Assembly (NCBI RefSeq): GCF_016918075.2
Contig: NZ_JAERPS020000002.1
Span: forward strand, 1 to 64,000
Direction of reading: 5' to 3'
DNA length: 64,000 nt
From: Rheinheimera maricola
GTDB taxonomy: Bacteria > Pseudomonadota > Gammaproteobacteria > Enterobacterales > Alteromonadaceae
Part shown: piece by piece, positions 8,969 to 17,324 of the stretch
Position numbering within the stretch: position 1 is the first letter of the stretch
Layout of the letters: each line of letters opens with the position of its first letter
Translations under genes and position numbers: made by a program
The notes under the pieces: model-generated
The model's input: only the letters and a program-made list of their open reading frames with translations
What the model was told of the DNA's origin: nothing
The model's database searches: none

Positions 8969-9701
8969 GACTTATGTCTTCCTCTGGCTCGGGAAACTTC
9001 AAATAAAATGCTGCCAGTAATTGCTGGTACGCAGCGGAATATGCGCCCGTTGCATCATGGATCAGCAGCTCGCTGAACCTTGGCAGCGTGTCTTGCTGGC
9101 GGTTCAGACACAGCAGTACTCGCTGCTGTTTGCCGGGCTTACTGTACACAGCACATTGTTGTTGCAGTACCCAGCCAGTGCCCGTTGCCAGTAGCATCAC
9201 CTCAGCAGCTGCGGTTGGCGGCAATATCAGCGCCAAGACACCCTCTGCGCTTATTAAAGTCGCTGCTTTTTGCAGTAAAGCGGCAAAAGGCAGGCTGTCA
9301 GTATGCCGTGCCTGATGGCGCCTGGCATCTTGCGCTGGCAGTGCTTGCTGAAAAAACGGCGGGTTCGACACAATTAAGCGGTAACGTTTGTCACTGTGAT
9401 AGGTTAGAATGTCGCCTTTTATCAGTTGCACCGCATTGGGCCAAGGACTAGCAGCAACATTGGCAGCAGCCTGGCTGGCTGCGGCACTGTCCAGCTCTAC
9501 CGCGTCGATAACATTGGCACCATTGCTACGTTGGGCTAACATCAGGCTTATCAGGCCACTGCCCGCGCCAATATCGAGTATGGCGCTACCTGCCGGTGGC
9601 AGCGGTGCAAAGGCGCCCAGCAACAAGCCATCAGTGCCGACTTTCATCGCGCATTGATCATGAGCAACATAGAATTTTTTACATTGAAAACCGGCTGACA
9701 T
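8949..9701 (-). CDS. trmN6: tRNA1(Val) (adenine37-N6)-methyltransferase
   Basis: It transfers methyl from S-adenosylmethionine to N6 of A37 in tRNA1(Val). The protein starts MSAGFQCKKFYVAHDQCAMK, matching the YfiC/TrmN6 N-terminus; motif I is LDIGAGSGLISLML and the adenine-N6 motif IV is NPPFF. I use the ATG at 9701 because GGAGGTG lies at the right distance before it; an upstream ATG at 9797 would overlap the divergent srmB gene and adds an unrelated Cys-rich stretch. The length is 250 aa. Confidence 0.93.
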   Translation of the reverse strand: MSAGFQCKKFYVAHDQCAMKVGTDGLLLGAFAPLPPAGSAILDIGAGSGLISLMLAQRSNGANVIDAVELDSAAASQAAANVAASPWPNAVQLIKGDILTYHSDKRYRLIVSNPPFFQQALPAQDARRHQARHTDSLPFAALLQKAATLISAEGVLALILPPTAAAEVMLLATGTGWVLQQQCAVYSKPGKQQRVLLCLNRQQDTLPRFSELLIHDATGAYSAAYQQLLAAFYLKFPEPEEDISHAQQPL

Positions 9702-9773
9702 CAGCACCTCCGCCGCCAGTTTACGGCGAAGCAGGCGCGCTGTCACCGTACAGGCAATCAGGCTGAGGAAAAC

Positions 9774-10994
9774 ATGACAACATTCGCAGATTTTCAACTG
9801 GACGACGACATTAACCGCGCGATTAGCATGCGGGGTTTCGAGCTGCCGACACTGATCCAGGAAATGGCGATCCCACTGGCGCTGGAAGGCAAAGATTTAC
9901 TCGCCAGCGCCCCCACCGGTACCGGTAAAACGCTGGCGTTTGTGCTGCCGGCTATTCAATATTTGCTCGACTTTGGCCGCAAAGACCCTGGTTTTGCCCG
10001 TGTTCTGGTTATGACACCGACCCGAGAGCTGGCGTATCAGGTCTATGACGAGTTTAAGCACTTTACCCAATTTACCGAGCTAAACGTCGGCGTGATCACC
10101 GGCGGCATTAACTATGGTAGCCACAAAGACACGCTGGAAAAAAATAACGATATTCTTATCGCTACCCCCGGCCGCTTAACCGAGTACCTGGATGAAGAAA
10201 GCTTTCAGGCCGATGAAGTCGAGCTACTAATACTGGACGAAGCCGACCGCATGCTGGACATGGGCTTTATTGGTGAGATGAACCGCATTGTGCTGGAGGC
10301 GCGCCGCCGCCGGCAAACCTTTTTATTCTCGGCCACCCTGGAAGGCGCAAATTTAGAGCGCTTTGCCGAGCGCGCGTTAAAAGAGCCCGAGCGGGTAGAG
10401 GCGATACCGTCGCGCAAAGAAAATGCCAAAATTTTGCAGTGGGTGCATTTAGCCGACGACGCGCAGCATAAACTGGCGCTGCTTATTCATTTACTCAAGC
10501 AAGCCGATGTCACCAAAACCATCGTATTTATTAAAACCCGTGAGCGTTTGGCCAGCCTGACCGGCCAGCTGGAAACCGCCGGTCTGCGCTGTGGCTGGTT
10601 GCAAGGCGAGATGCCACAGGATAAACGCATGCAAGCTGTCGAGCGCTTTAGTAGCGGCCGGGTAAACATTTTACTGGCCACCGACATAGCTGCCCGCGGC
10701 CTGGATATTGACGATGTTAGCCATGTGATTAACTTTGATATGCCGCGCACCGCCGATGTCTACTTGCACCGTATTGGCCGCACTGGCCGGGCTGGTAAAA
10801 AAGGCACCGCCATATCATTAATTGAAGCGCACGATGTCGGTATTTTAGCCAAAGTAGAGCGCTACGTAGAACAAAAGCTGAAACGCCGTGTAATAGAGGC
10901 ATTGCGGCCGAAAAATAAAGAAGCTAAAGTACCGGTTAAAAAGAAAAAACCAACCAAAGCTGCAGCGAAAAAAGCCGCTAAGAAAGTTAAGTAA
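9774..10994 (+). CDS. srmB: DEAD-box RNA helicase SrmB
   Basis: It is an ATP-dependent RNA helicase that helps early assembly of the 50S ribosomal subunit. Motifs in order are the Q motif (TLIQEMAIP), Walker A (ASAPTGTGKT), PTRELA, the DEAD box (ILDEADRMLDMGF), SAT, and HRIGRTGRAG. A lysine/alanine-rich tail closes the 406-aa protein. SrmB rather than RhlE or DbpA is favoured by the FSATLEGANLERFAER segment and the EAHDVGIL segment. It is divergent from trmN6 across 72 bp, as in E. coli. Confidence 0.94.
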   Translation: MTTFADFQLDDDINRAISMRGFELPTLIQEMAIPLALEGKDLLASAPTGTGKTLAFVLPAIQYLLDFGRKDPGFARVLVMTPTRELAYQVYDEFKHFTQFTELNVGVITGGINYGSHKDTLEKNNDILIATPGRLTEYLDEESFQADEVELLILDEADRMLDMGFIGEMNRIVLEARRRRQTFLFSATLEGANLERFAERALKEPERVEAIPSRKENAKILQWVHLADDAQHKLALLIHLLKQADVTKTIVFIKTRERLASLTGQLETAGLRCGWLQGEMPQDKRMQAVERFSSGRVNILLATDIAARGLDIDDVSHVINFDMPRTADVYLHRIGRTGRAGKKGTAISLIEAHDVGILAKVERYVEQKLKRRVIEALRPKNKEAKVPVKKKKPTKAAAKKAAKKVK

Positions 10995-11134
10995 TACGCC
11001 TCAGTTCCCTGACCGCCGGCGATAAAAAGTTGGCGGTTATCGCATTTCCCCCCTGCCATCTTGGAATTTTTTAGTAAAGCTGCTATTGATAGGCTGAATA
11101 AATTATTTTTCAGTGAAATTGATGGAGCCCGCAG

Positions 11135-12184
11135 ATGGATAAACGACAATTTATAAAAAACTGCGCTTTAACTGCCGCTATGCTACCGCTGGCCAGTTGC
11201 AGCAGTGTTATGGCGGCGCCATCAGCCGGCGCCAAGCGCGTGCTGCCGTTGGCGTTAAACAAAGGCGACACGGTTGCACTGGTTAGCCCGTCTAAAGCCA
11301 CTGACAACATGCTCGACTTACAAATTGCGACCGAAGTAATGCAGGCGCTGGGTTTTAAAGTAAAAACCGGTAAACACCTGGCGGCACGGCGTGGCCATTT
11401 AGCCGGCAACGACCTTGAGCGCGCCAGCGACATCAACGCCATGTTCGCCGACAAAGAGGTTAAGGCTATTATTTGTCTGCGCGGTGGTTCCGGCGCTGCT
11501 CGTCTGCTGCCACTATTGGATTACAAGCTTATTCGCAACAACCCTAAAGTACTGCTGGGTTATTCCGACATTACCGCTCTGCACAACGCCATTCATGCCC
11601 AAACCGGTTTGGTCAGCTTTCATGGCCCTAACGGCACTGGCAGTTGGAATAGCTTCAATGCTGATCAATTTCAACGGGTATTCTTTGACCGTGAACTGAT
11701 GCAGTACCAAAACGTAGTGGAAGCCAAAGATGAGCTGGTGGCAAGGCAAAACCGCACCATCACCATCAACGGCGGAAAAGTTCAAGGCGAACTAATTGGC
11801 GGCAACTTAACCGTATTAACCGCATTGGCCGGCTCACCTTACCTACCTGATTTTACCGGTAAAATATTGTTTTTAGAGGACGTAGAAGAAGCGCCGTATC
11901 GCATTGATCGCATGCTAAGCACATTAAAGTTAATGGGGGCGCTGGATAAAATAGCCGGCTTTATTTTTGGTGAATGCACCGACTGTCGCCCAAGCGGTGG
12001 CTATGGTTGGCTAACCATGGATCAAATTTTTGACGACCATATCAAGCCGCTGAATATTCCGGCTTACCGGGGTGCAATGATTGGCCATATTAAACAGCAG
12101 TTTATTGTACCGGTAGGCGGCCGCGTTGAGCTTGATGCCGATGCCGGCACATTCCGCTTGCTGGAAAGCGTGTTTCAGCCTTAA
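11135..12184 (+). CDS. ldcA: LD-carboxypeptidase (S66 family), probable lipoprotein
   Basis: S66 peptidases remove the terminal D-alanine from murein tetrapeptides during wall recycling. The nucleophile lies in GYSDITALH (Ser144), and GGSGAARLLPLLDY is the family's N-terminal signature. Unusually for a cytoplasmic LdcA, the N-terminus reads MDKRQFIKNCALTAAMLPLASC with a lipobox-like LASC at 19-22, so the enzyme is probably exported and lipid-anchored. GGAGCCCGCAG provides the ribosome site before the ATG. At 349 aa it is a single-domain member. The periplasmic location is inferred. Confidence 0.85.
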   Translation: MDKRQFIKNCALTAAMLPLASCSSVMAAPSAGAKRVLPLALNKGDTVALVSPSKATDNMLDLQIATEVMQALGFKVKTGKHLAARRGHLAGNDLERASDINAMFADKEVKAIICLRGGSGAARLLPLLDYKLIRNNPKVLLGYSDITALHNAIHAQTGLVSFHGPNGTGSWNSFNADQFQRVFFDRELMQYQNVVEAKDELVARQNRTITINGGKVQGELIGGNLTVLTALAGSPYLPDFTGKILFLEDVEEAPYRIDRMLSTLKLMGALDKIAGFIFGECTDCRPSGGYGWLTMDQIFDDHIKPLNIPAYRGAMIGHIKQQFIVPVGGRVELDADAGTFRLLESVFQP

Positions 12185-12209
12185 TGCGGATCCTCTTGCT
12201 ACTGAACGT

Positions 12210-12307
12210 CTAAGCTGGAAATCCCACTATGCTCGCCACAGCAACTCGCAAGCCATCCTTGGCTTGCTCAGACACTCTGTGGCTGCGCTATCGGGACACC
12301 AGCTTAG
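12210..12307. repeat. 98-bp nested imperfect palindrome (REP/MITE-like)
   Basis: Three inverted-repeat pairs are nested: CTAAGCTGG (12210-12218) with CCAGCTTAG (12299-12307), then GCCACAG with CTGTGGC, then GCAAGCCA with TGGCTTGC around a 3-nt loop. The segments between the arms are also partly complementary (TCCCACTAT and the complement of ATCGGGA). It lies between the convergent ldcA and gsk genes and has no T tract, so it is not a standard terminator. A short GCGCATTGCGC palindrome follows at 12307-12317. Confidence 0.7.
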
Positions 12308-12346
12308 CGCATTGCGCAGCGTCACCACTACATCATGCCTGAGTGA

Positions 12347-13645
12347 TTATCTCTCCCAGTAAGCCTCTTCCAGGCTATCTTCGCGCTCTGGCAAGCCTTT
12401 GGATAACCGTGGTGCGTTCTGCACCAGAATTTCATAACTTACCCGGTTGGCGTACTTACAAATTTGCGCAAATGACGAATAGGCTAAATACTGCTGCTCA
12501 TGCTTGCCCGACAACGGCTGCACCTGCTTATGAAAATGATTCGCCGCCATATCATGCAAAATTGCTGAAAGCGCACCATCACCGGCACCGTTAGTGTTTT
12601 TAATTCGCTCTGGCCCGCCCATATAAGGGTCGATATGCGAATACACCTTTAAAGGCTTATCGCAGTGGGCATGCAACATTGGCCGGCTAAATTCATACTG
12701 GTTAAAATCGGCCAGCGTCGCTGACTTTATTGGGTTGCTGCTCTCGCGCTTTACATTCTCATCGGTATGACCGCACAGGTATAAACCTTCTGGCCCGGCA
12801 GTGATCAATACCATATCGGTGTGATCCAATATGGCCTCGGCCGCTTTAAGTGGGTCGGCAAAGCCGGTTAAGGCTTCCGCTTCCAGCTCGTTCATCGCCA
12901 ATACGTTAACGTAGTCGTTAATGGTAAGCAGTATTTGCTCGCGATTTTCTTCTACCAGATGCCGGGTACCCAGGCTCATAACCACTGGCACATTATGTGC
13001 TTTTGCATCTTGTAGCGCCTTAAGCATTGCCTGCTGAATAGGCTGGCCCGTGGCGCGCAGCGGATATGCGCTAACCACAAAGGCTGCTGCGCCGGCAATA
13101 ATGTCGGTAGGAATATAGTCTGGGCTTAGCTGGTCCATATCGCTGGGGTCAATGACAAAAGTACGTTCACCATCCGCTGTTATCATGGTAATACCACGGC
13201 CAATATCACCGGCCACGCCCTGCAAATGGTTCATATCCACTTTAGAGCTGGTGTGGCAAACATAATGATATGCCGGTGAACCCAGGGCAATATTGGCGGA
13301 CATCACCCCCAGCAGCACCGATTTATCATCAGCCAGCACGGAGTAATTGTGGATAGTATTGCCAATGGTGCCGCCGGCAAAATGATCAGAAATAGCATTA
13401 TGCGCCACTAATTCCTGATAAATCTGGTTAGCCTTACCATGCTCAACCAGGTTAGATAAACCTTTGTGTATATTGTACTTTTGCAGAAAATCATCACTAA
13501 CACTGGCCACGACATCAACAATAGTTTGGTCAAGGCCAACAATGTAGGTATCAAGCTCAGGCCGCACCTCGAAGCTGGGCAACTGAGGCTTAGGCTGAGA
13601 TACCGGGAAATAATGTTTAATTTTACGCAGGCCGGGAAATTTCAT
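12347..13645 (-). CDS. gsk: Inosine-guanosine kinase
   Basis: It phosphorylates inosine and guanosine to IMP and GMP in purine salvage. The N-terminus MKFPGLRKIKHYFPV and C-terminus GLPEREDSLEEAYWER match E. coli Gsk nearly residue for residue, and the PfkB-family catalytic motif NTNGAGDGAL is present near residue 355. The length of 432 aa is full. The ATG at 13645 is clear. It runs convergently towards ldcA, with the palindrome at 12210-12307 between them. Confidence 0.96.
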   Translation of the reverse strand: MKFPGLRKIKHYFPVSQPKPQLPSFEVRPELDTYIVGLDQTIVDVVASVSDDFLQKYNIHKGLSNLVEHGKANQIYQELVAHNAISDHFAGGTIGNTIHNYSVLADDKSVLLGVMSANIALGSPAYHYVCHTSSKVDMNHLQGVAGDIGRGITMITADGERTFVIDPSDMDQLSPDYIPTDIIAGAAAFVVSAYPLRATGQPIQQAMLKALQDAKAHNVPVVMSLGTRHLVEENREQILLTINDYVNVLAMNELEAEALTGFADPLKAAEAILDHTDMVLITAGPEGLYLCGHTDENVKRESSNPIKSATLADFNQYEFSRPMLHAHCDKPLKVYSHIDPYMGGPERIKNTNGAGDGALSAILHDMAANHFHKQVQPLSGKHEQQYLAYSSFAQICKYANRVSYEILVQNAPRLSKGLPEREDSLEEAYWER

Positions 13646-13718
13646 CTGTTATACCAGGTTCAAGCCGCTACCGGCAAAGAGTGGCATTGTAACAAAAAAG
13701 CCCGCATCGCTGCAGCGC

Positions 13719-14495
13719 TTATTCTGCGCTGAGGCGTAAAAACACCAACTCGTTAGCGGACGATTGCTCAGCGCTGAACTGATACCCTGCTAAATCAAAG
13801 TGTTTCAGCTGGCTTGCCTCAGTTATGCGCTGTTGAATAATATAACGCGCCATTAAGCCACGCGCCTTTTTGGCAAAGAAGCTGATAATTTTATACTGGC
13901 CATTTTTAAAATCTTTAAATACCGGTGTCACCAGCCGCGCATTAAGCTGTTTGGCTTTTACTGCCTTAAAGTATTCCTGCGACGCCAAATGGACCACCAA
14001 ATCGCTGTCTAATGCCTGCAATTGCTGGTTTAACTTTGTGGTAATACGCTCCTGCCAGAAAGCATATAAATCTTTACCATTTGGGTTTGCTAGCTTTGTG
14101 CCCATCTCCAACCGATAAGGTTGCATTAAATCCAGCGGCCGGAGTACGCCATACAATCCACTTAGTATACGCAGGTGCTGCTGGGCAAAGGTTATATCGT
14201 CATCGGATAAACTTAGTGCGTCAATGCCCTGGTACACATCGCCGTTAAAAGCAAACAAGGCGGCCTTGGCATTTTGCTCGGTAAATGGTTGCTGCCACTG
14301 AGCAAAACGGGCGGCATTTAAGCCCGCCAGTTTGTCACTGATATGCATAAGGCTAGAAAGGTCAGCCGGTGTCAGCGTTTTACAAATATTGGCCAGCTGC
14401 TGGCTTTGCTCAAGCATTTCAGGCTGTGTAACAGTAAGGTCTTTTGCCAGCGGCTGGTAGTCAAGATCTTTGGCTGGAGAAACAAGCAACAACAT
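13719..14495 (-). CDS. yaaA: Peroxide stress protein YaaA
   Basis: YaaA lowers free intracellular iron during hydrogen peroxide stress and binds DNA with a helix-hairpin-helix-like fold. The N-terminus [15 protein letters not shown], the [11 protein letters not shown] segment and [25 protein letters not shown] are family signatures. It is full length at 258 aa. It lies upstream of gsk in the same direction (73-bp gap) and downstream of the receiver-TPR gene. No peroxide-responsive operator was recognised. Confidence 0.94.
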   Translation of the reverse strand: MLLLVSPAKDLDYQPLAKDLTVTQPEMLEQSQQLANICKTLTPADLSSLMHISDKLAGLNAARFAQWQQPFTEQNAKAALFAFNGDVYQGIDALSLSDDDITFAQQHLRILSGLYGVLRPLDLMQPYRLEMGTKLANPNGKDLYAFWQERITTKLNQQLQALDSDLVVHLASQEYFKAVKAKQLNARLVTPVFKDFKNGQYKIISFFAKKARGLMARYIIQQRITEASQLKHFDLAGYQFSAEQSSANELVFLRLSAE

Positions 14496-14523
14496 AATTA
14501 ATTCCGTTCGTTACAACATGATT

Positions 14524-16140
14524 TTATTCAAGATACACTTCAGGCAGAGCAGCAACAATCTGCTGTAGCCTCTGCTTATTGGCAGCGGTTAAACTGCAAA
14601 ACTCTAATGCAGTCAATGCTGTTTTCGCTAGCGCTTTTAACGCTTTATCTGCGGGCAACTGCGCAAGAACCTGTAACAGGTTCAAGATTAAACCTGGGTT
14701 ACATGGCATATACACAAAGGCCTGTCGCAACAACGCCAGCGCCTTTTTTGTGTTGGATGCCTCAGCTTCGCTCATGCCGGCCTGATTCCAATCACGGATC
14801 TGGCCTCGCAGCTTTTGCTCTTGCTGCAACAACGCTAAGGTAACCAAACGCTGACAACAGCTTAGTAAATCTATGCCAGCAACGGCGGCATCCTTAAGCT
14901 GCTTTAAATAACTATCAGCCTGCTTTTGCTCGCCTAAAGCAAAGGCCAATTTAGCCAGGTCTAGCATGGCACCGGTATCTGTGGTTGTATTGCCGCTTTC
15001 GATTACTGACAACGCCTGCTTAGCATCGGCAATATTGCCTTGCAACAGGCTAATACGCGCACGCAGCGCTTGCAGTGGGGTCTCTGTACTGGCGTTCATC
15101 AGCTTTTGCGGCATGGCAGACAGCGACTCTTGCGCTTTTTTAACCGCCGCCGGAAACTCTTTCAAACTCGCCTGCTGCGCTTGTTCCAGCTGGATGCGGC
15201 ATAATGTAAAGTAGTACTCAGGCCGATCAAAACCGGAAAAACGGTACTGCTGAATCAGCTTTTGCAGATATTTGACACATTCCCCGGTCTGCGGAATTAA
15301 CTGTAGCACCGCAACGCTGGCTAAATGCGCAACGACATGGCTGCTTTGCCCACGCAATAAATCCGTCAGCTGTTTTTGCGCTAATTCATACTGGCCCTGG
15401 CGTAAGTAAACACACGCCAGCCATTCCAGCGCTTCTGGTCGCACTTCATCTAGCTCAGTCAACGCCACTAAACGCGTTTCAGCTTCTTGATAGTCAGCAA
15501 GTTGCAACATGGCCACCGCCTGCCCTAACCTGGCCCAACTAAAGTCACGCTGCTGCATTACCTGATCATATAACTTCGAGGCCGCGGCGTAGCTTCCTTG
15601 GGCAAATAAGACTTCCGCCATCAAACGCAACGCCAGCAAAGACGTTGAATTCACCGCGTTGACAATCTGATCGAGTTCATATTGCGCCGTTTTCAGATCT
15701 TGCTGATGCAATGCCTGGTATACCTTGCGCATTTTACTGCGCTGGCTCCAGACTTTTGCCAGGCGTTTTTCTAACTCAACGTACGAAAAGGGCTTGAGTA
15801 AAAAACTGTCTGGGGTGCCGTGCAGTAATCCGAATACCGGCAGCCGACGAGGCTCTGCGCTGAGCAACACAAAACAACAACTGGCTTTTAGTAAGGCCTG
15901 CTGGGTAAGATCGGTAAAAAACTGCAGAGCATCCTTACCAACACCTAGCTCAAAATCCGCCAAAACAAAGTCAAAACTCTGCTTCGCCGCAAACGACATG
16001 GCCTGAGCCGCATCTGGCACAGCAGTAATATCTTCGAAACCAATTTGCTGTAGCATGCCCTTAATAGACGCGCGCACAGGCTCGCAATCTTCGAGCAGCA
16101 AGATTTTCTTGGTTTTATAAAAGCTGGCTTGGAAGATCAT
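14524..16140 (-). CDS. Response regulator receiver domain fused to TPR array
   Basis: Residues 10-135 form a CheY-like receiver with acidic pocket residues E17/D18 and the phosphoacceptor D62 (LADFELG). The rest (about 140-538) is a set of helical TPR-like repeats rich in Gln and Ala, with no DNA-binding or enzymatic output domain. Such orphan proteins probably signal by protein contact. I choose the ATG at 16140 because AGGA lies five bases before it; the preceding codon is TTG. No kinase is adjacent. The receiver assignment is firm and the role is unknown. Confidence 0.85.
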   Translation of the reverse strand: MIFQASFYKTKKILLLEDCEPVRASIKGMLQQIGFEDITAVPDAAQAMSFAAKQSFDFVLADFELGVGKDALQFFTDLTQQALLKASCCFVLLSAEPRRLPVFGLLHGTPDSFLLKPFSYVELEKRLAKVWSQRSKMRKVYQALHQQDLKTAQYELDQIVNAVNSTSLLALRLMAEVLFAQGSYAAASKLYDQVMQQRDFSWARLGQAVAMLQLADYQEAETRLVALTELDEVRPEALEWLACVYLRQGQYELAQKQLTDLLRGQSSHVVAHLASVAVLQLIPQTGECVKYLQKLIQQYRFSGFDRPEYYFTLCRIQLEQAQQASLKEFPAAVKKAQESLSAMPQKLMNASTETPLQALRARISLLQGNIADAKQALSVIESGNTTTDTGAMLDLAKLAFALGEQKQADSYLKQLKDAAVAGIDLLSCCQRLVTLALLQQEQKLRGQIRDWNQAGMSEAEASNTKKALALLRQAFVYMPCNPGLILNLLQVLAQLPADKALKALAKTALTALEFCSLTAANKQRLQQIVAALPEVYLE

Positions 16141-16272
16141 CAATATCCTGTGCTAATTTACACTGAAGCGAAACTACAGGTGTTACAACCTGACAAAAAC
16201 ACGCAATATAGTAACTTACTTTACGTCATGCAACGCCATTGTGGCCAGATTTCCGTGACAAACAGATTTTGT

Positions 16273-16287
16273 TGTAATATTCCTACA
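16273..16287. promoter_or_regulatory. Candidate HexR-like operator upstream of tal
   Basis: TGTAATATTCCTACA resembles the HexR box (consensus about TGTAATNNNATTACA): the left half is exact and the right half matches at 4 of 6 positions. It lies 62 bp before the tal start. HexR controls central carbon genes in Shewanella and relatives, so the position makes sense, but the match is imperfect. Confidence 0.3.
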
Positions 16288-16348
16288 TTAATTGCTTATT
16301 AAACGCTACATCACTAGAATGTGATCAAAAATACGGTAATAAAACTAT

Positions 16349-17299
16349 ATGAACGACTTACTAAGCCAACTTAAAGCGGTTACCACAGTAGTAGTAGATA
16401 GCGGCGATTTAACTGCCATTGAACAGTTCCGCCCGGTAGACGCCACCACTAACCCGAGTTTATTGCTAAACGCCAGCCAACTGGCCTTTGCCAAACCTAT
16501 GCTGGATGGTGCTGTCGCTTATGCTAAACAGCATGCCAGTAGCGCAGCGCAGCAACTTAATCTTGCTTCTGATAAATTTGCAGTCGACGTCGGCACTGCC
16601 ATAAGCAAGCTTGTGCCGGGCCGGGTATCTACTGAAGTCGATGCCCGATTATCTTTTGACACTGCAGCCACCGTAGCTAAAGCGCAGCAACTGGTCGCGT
16701 TGTATCAAGAAAACGGTGTTAGCACAGAGCGTATTTTGATTAAAATCGCCTCTACCTGGGAAGGGATCCAAGCCGCACGCCAATTAGAGCTGCAAGGCAT
16801 ACAATGTAACCTAACGTTGTTATTTCATATGGCGCAAGCCCGCGCTTGTGCCGAAGCAGGTGTGTATTTAATCTCGCCTTTTGTTGGCCGAATTTTGGAT
16901 TGGTACAAAGCCAGCACCGGTCAGGATTACAACAGCGAGACGGACCCTGGCGTAGTCTCGGTACGCGAAATATATCGCTTTTATAAGCAGCATGGCTTTA
17001 CCACCGTAGTAATGGGTGCCAGCTTCCGTAACACCGGTGAAGTATTAGCTTTGGCTGGCTGTGACCGCTTAACGATAAGCCCTGGTCTGCTGGCCGAGCT
17101 CAGCCAGATGCAGGGCCAACTCACGGTGCATTTAACCAACAACGGTGCCTCTGCTCCCCCACCGGCACAACTTACAGAAAGTGAATACCGTTTTGCATTA
17201 AACGAAGATGCTATGGCAACTGAGAAACTGGCCGAAGGCATACGTAAATTCGCAATTGACCAACGCAAACTGGAACAATTGATCCAACAGGCATTTTAA
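16349..17299 (+). CDS. tal: Transaldolase
   Basis: It moves a dihydroxyacetone unit between sedoheptulose-7-phosphate and glyceraldehyde-3-phosphate in the pentose phosphate pathway. The signature [10 protein letters not shown] is at residues 31-40, and the Schiff-base lysine is K132 in [11 protein letters not shown], the same position as in E. coli TalB. The length is 316 aa. Its stop is 25 bp before pgi, with a GGAG site between them, so tal-pgi is probably one operon feeding hexose phosphates into both pathways. Confidence 0.97.
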   Translation: MNDLLSQLKAVTTVVVDSGDLTAIEQFRPVDATTNPSLLLNASQLAFAKPMLDGAVAYAKQHASSAAQQLNLASDKFAVDVGTAISKLVPGRVSTEVDARLSFDTAATVAKAQQLVALYQENGVSTERILIKIASTWEGIQAARQLELQGIQCNLTLLFHMAQARACAEAGVYLISPFVGRILDWYKASTGQDYNSETDPGVVSVREIYRFYKQHGFTTVVMGASFRNTGEVLALAGCDRLTISPGLLAELSQMQGQLTVHLTNNGASAPPPAQLTESEYRFALNEDAMATEKLAEGIRKFAIDQRKLEQLIQQAF

Positions 17300-17324
17300 T
17301 TAACGATTTATCAAGGAGTAGAGT

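Noticed and set aside
11011-11037. ACCGCC/GGCGGT hairpin after srmB as a terminator
   Set aside because: The stem is only six pairs with a 14-nt loop and there is no T run directly after it, so I do not call it.
12210-12307. The nested palindrome as another attC site
   Set aside because: It lacks the GTTRRRY and RYYYAAC core boxes and lies between two core genes with no cassette ORF.
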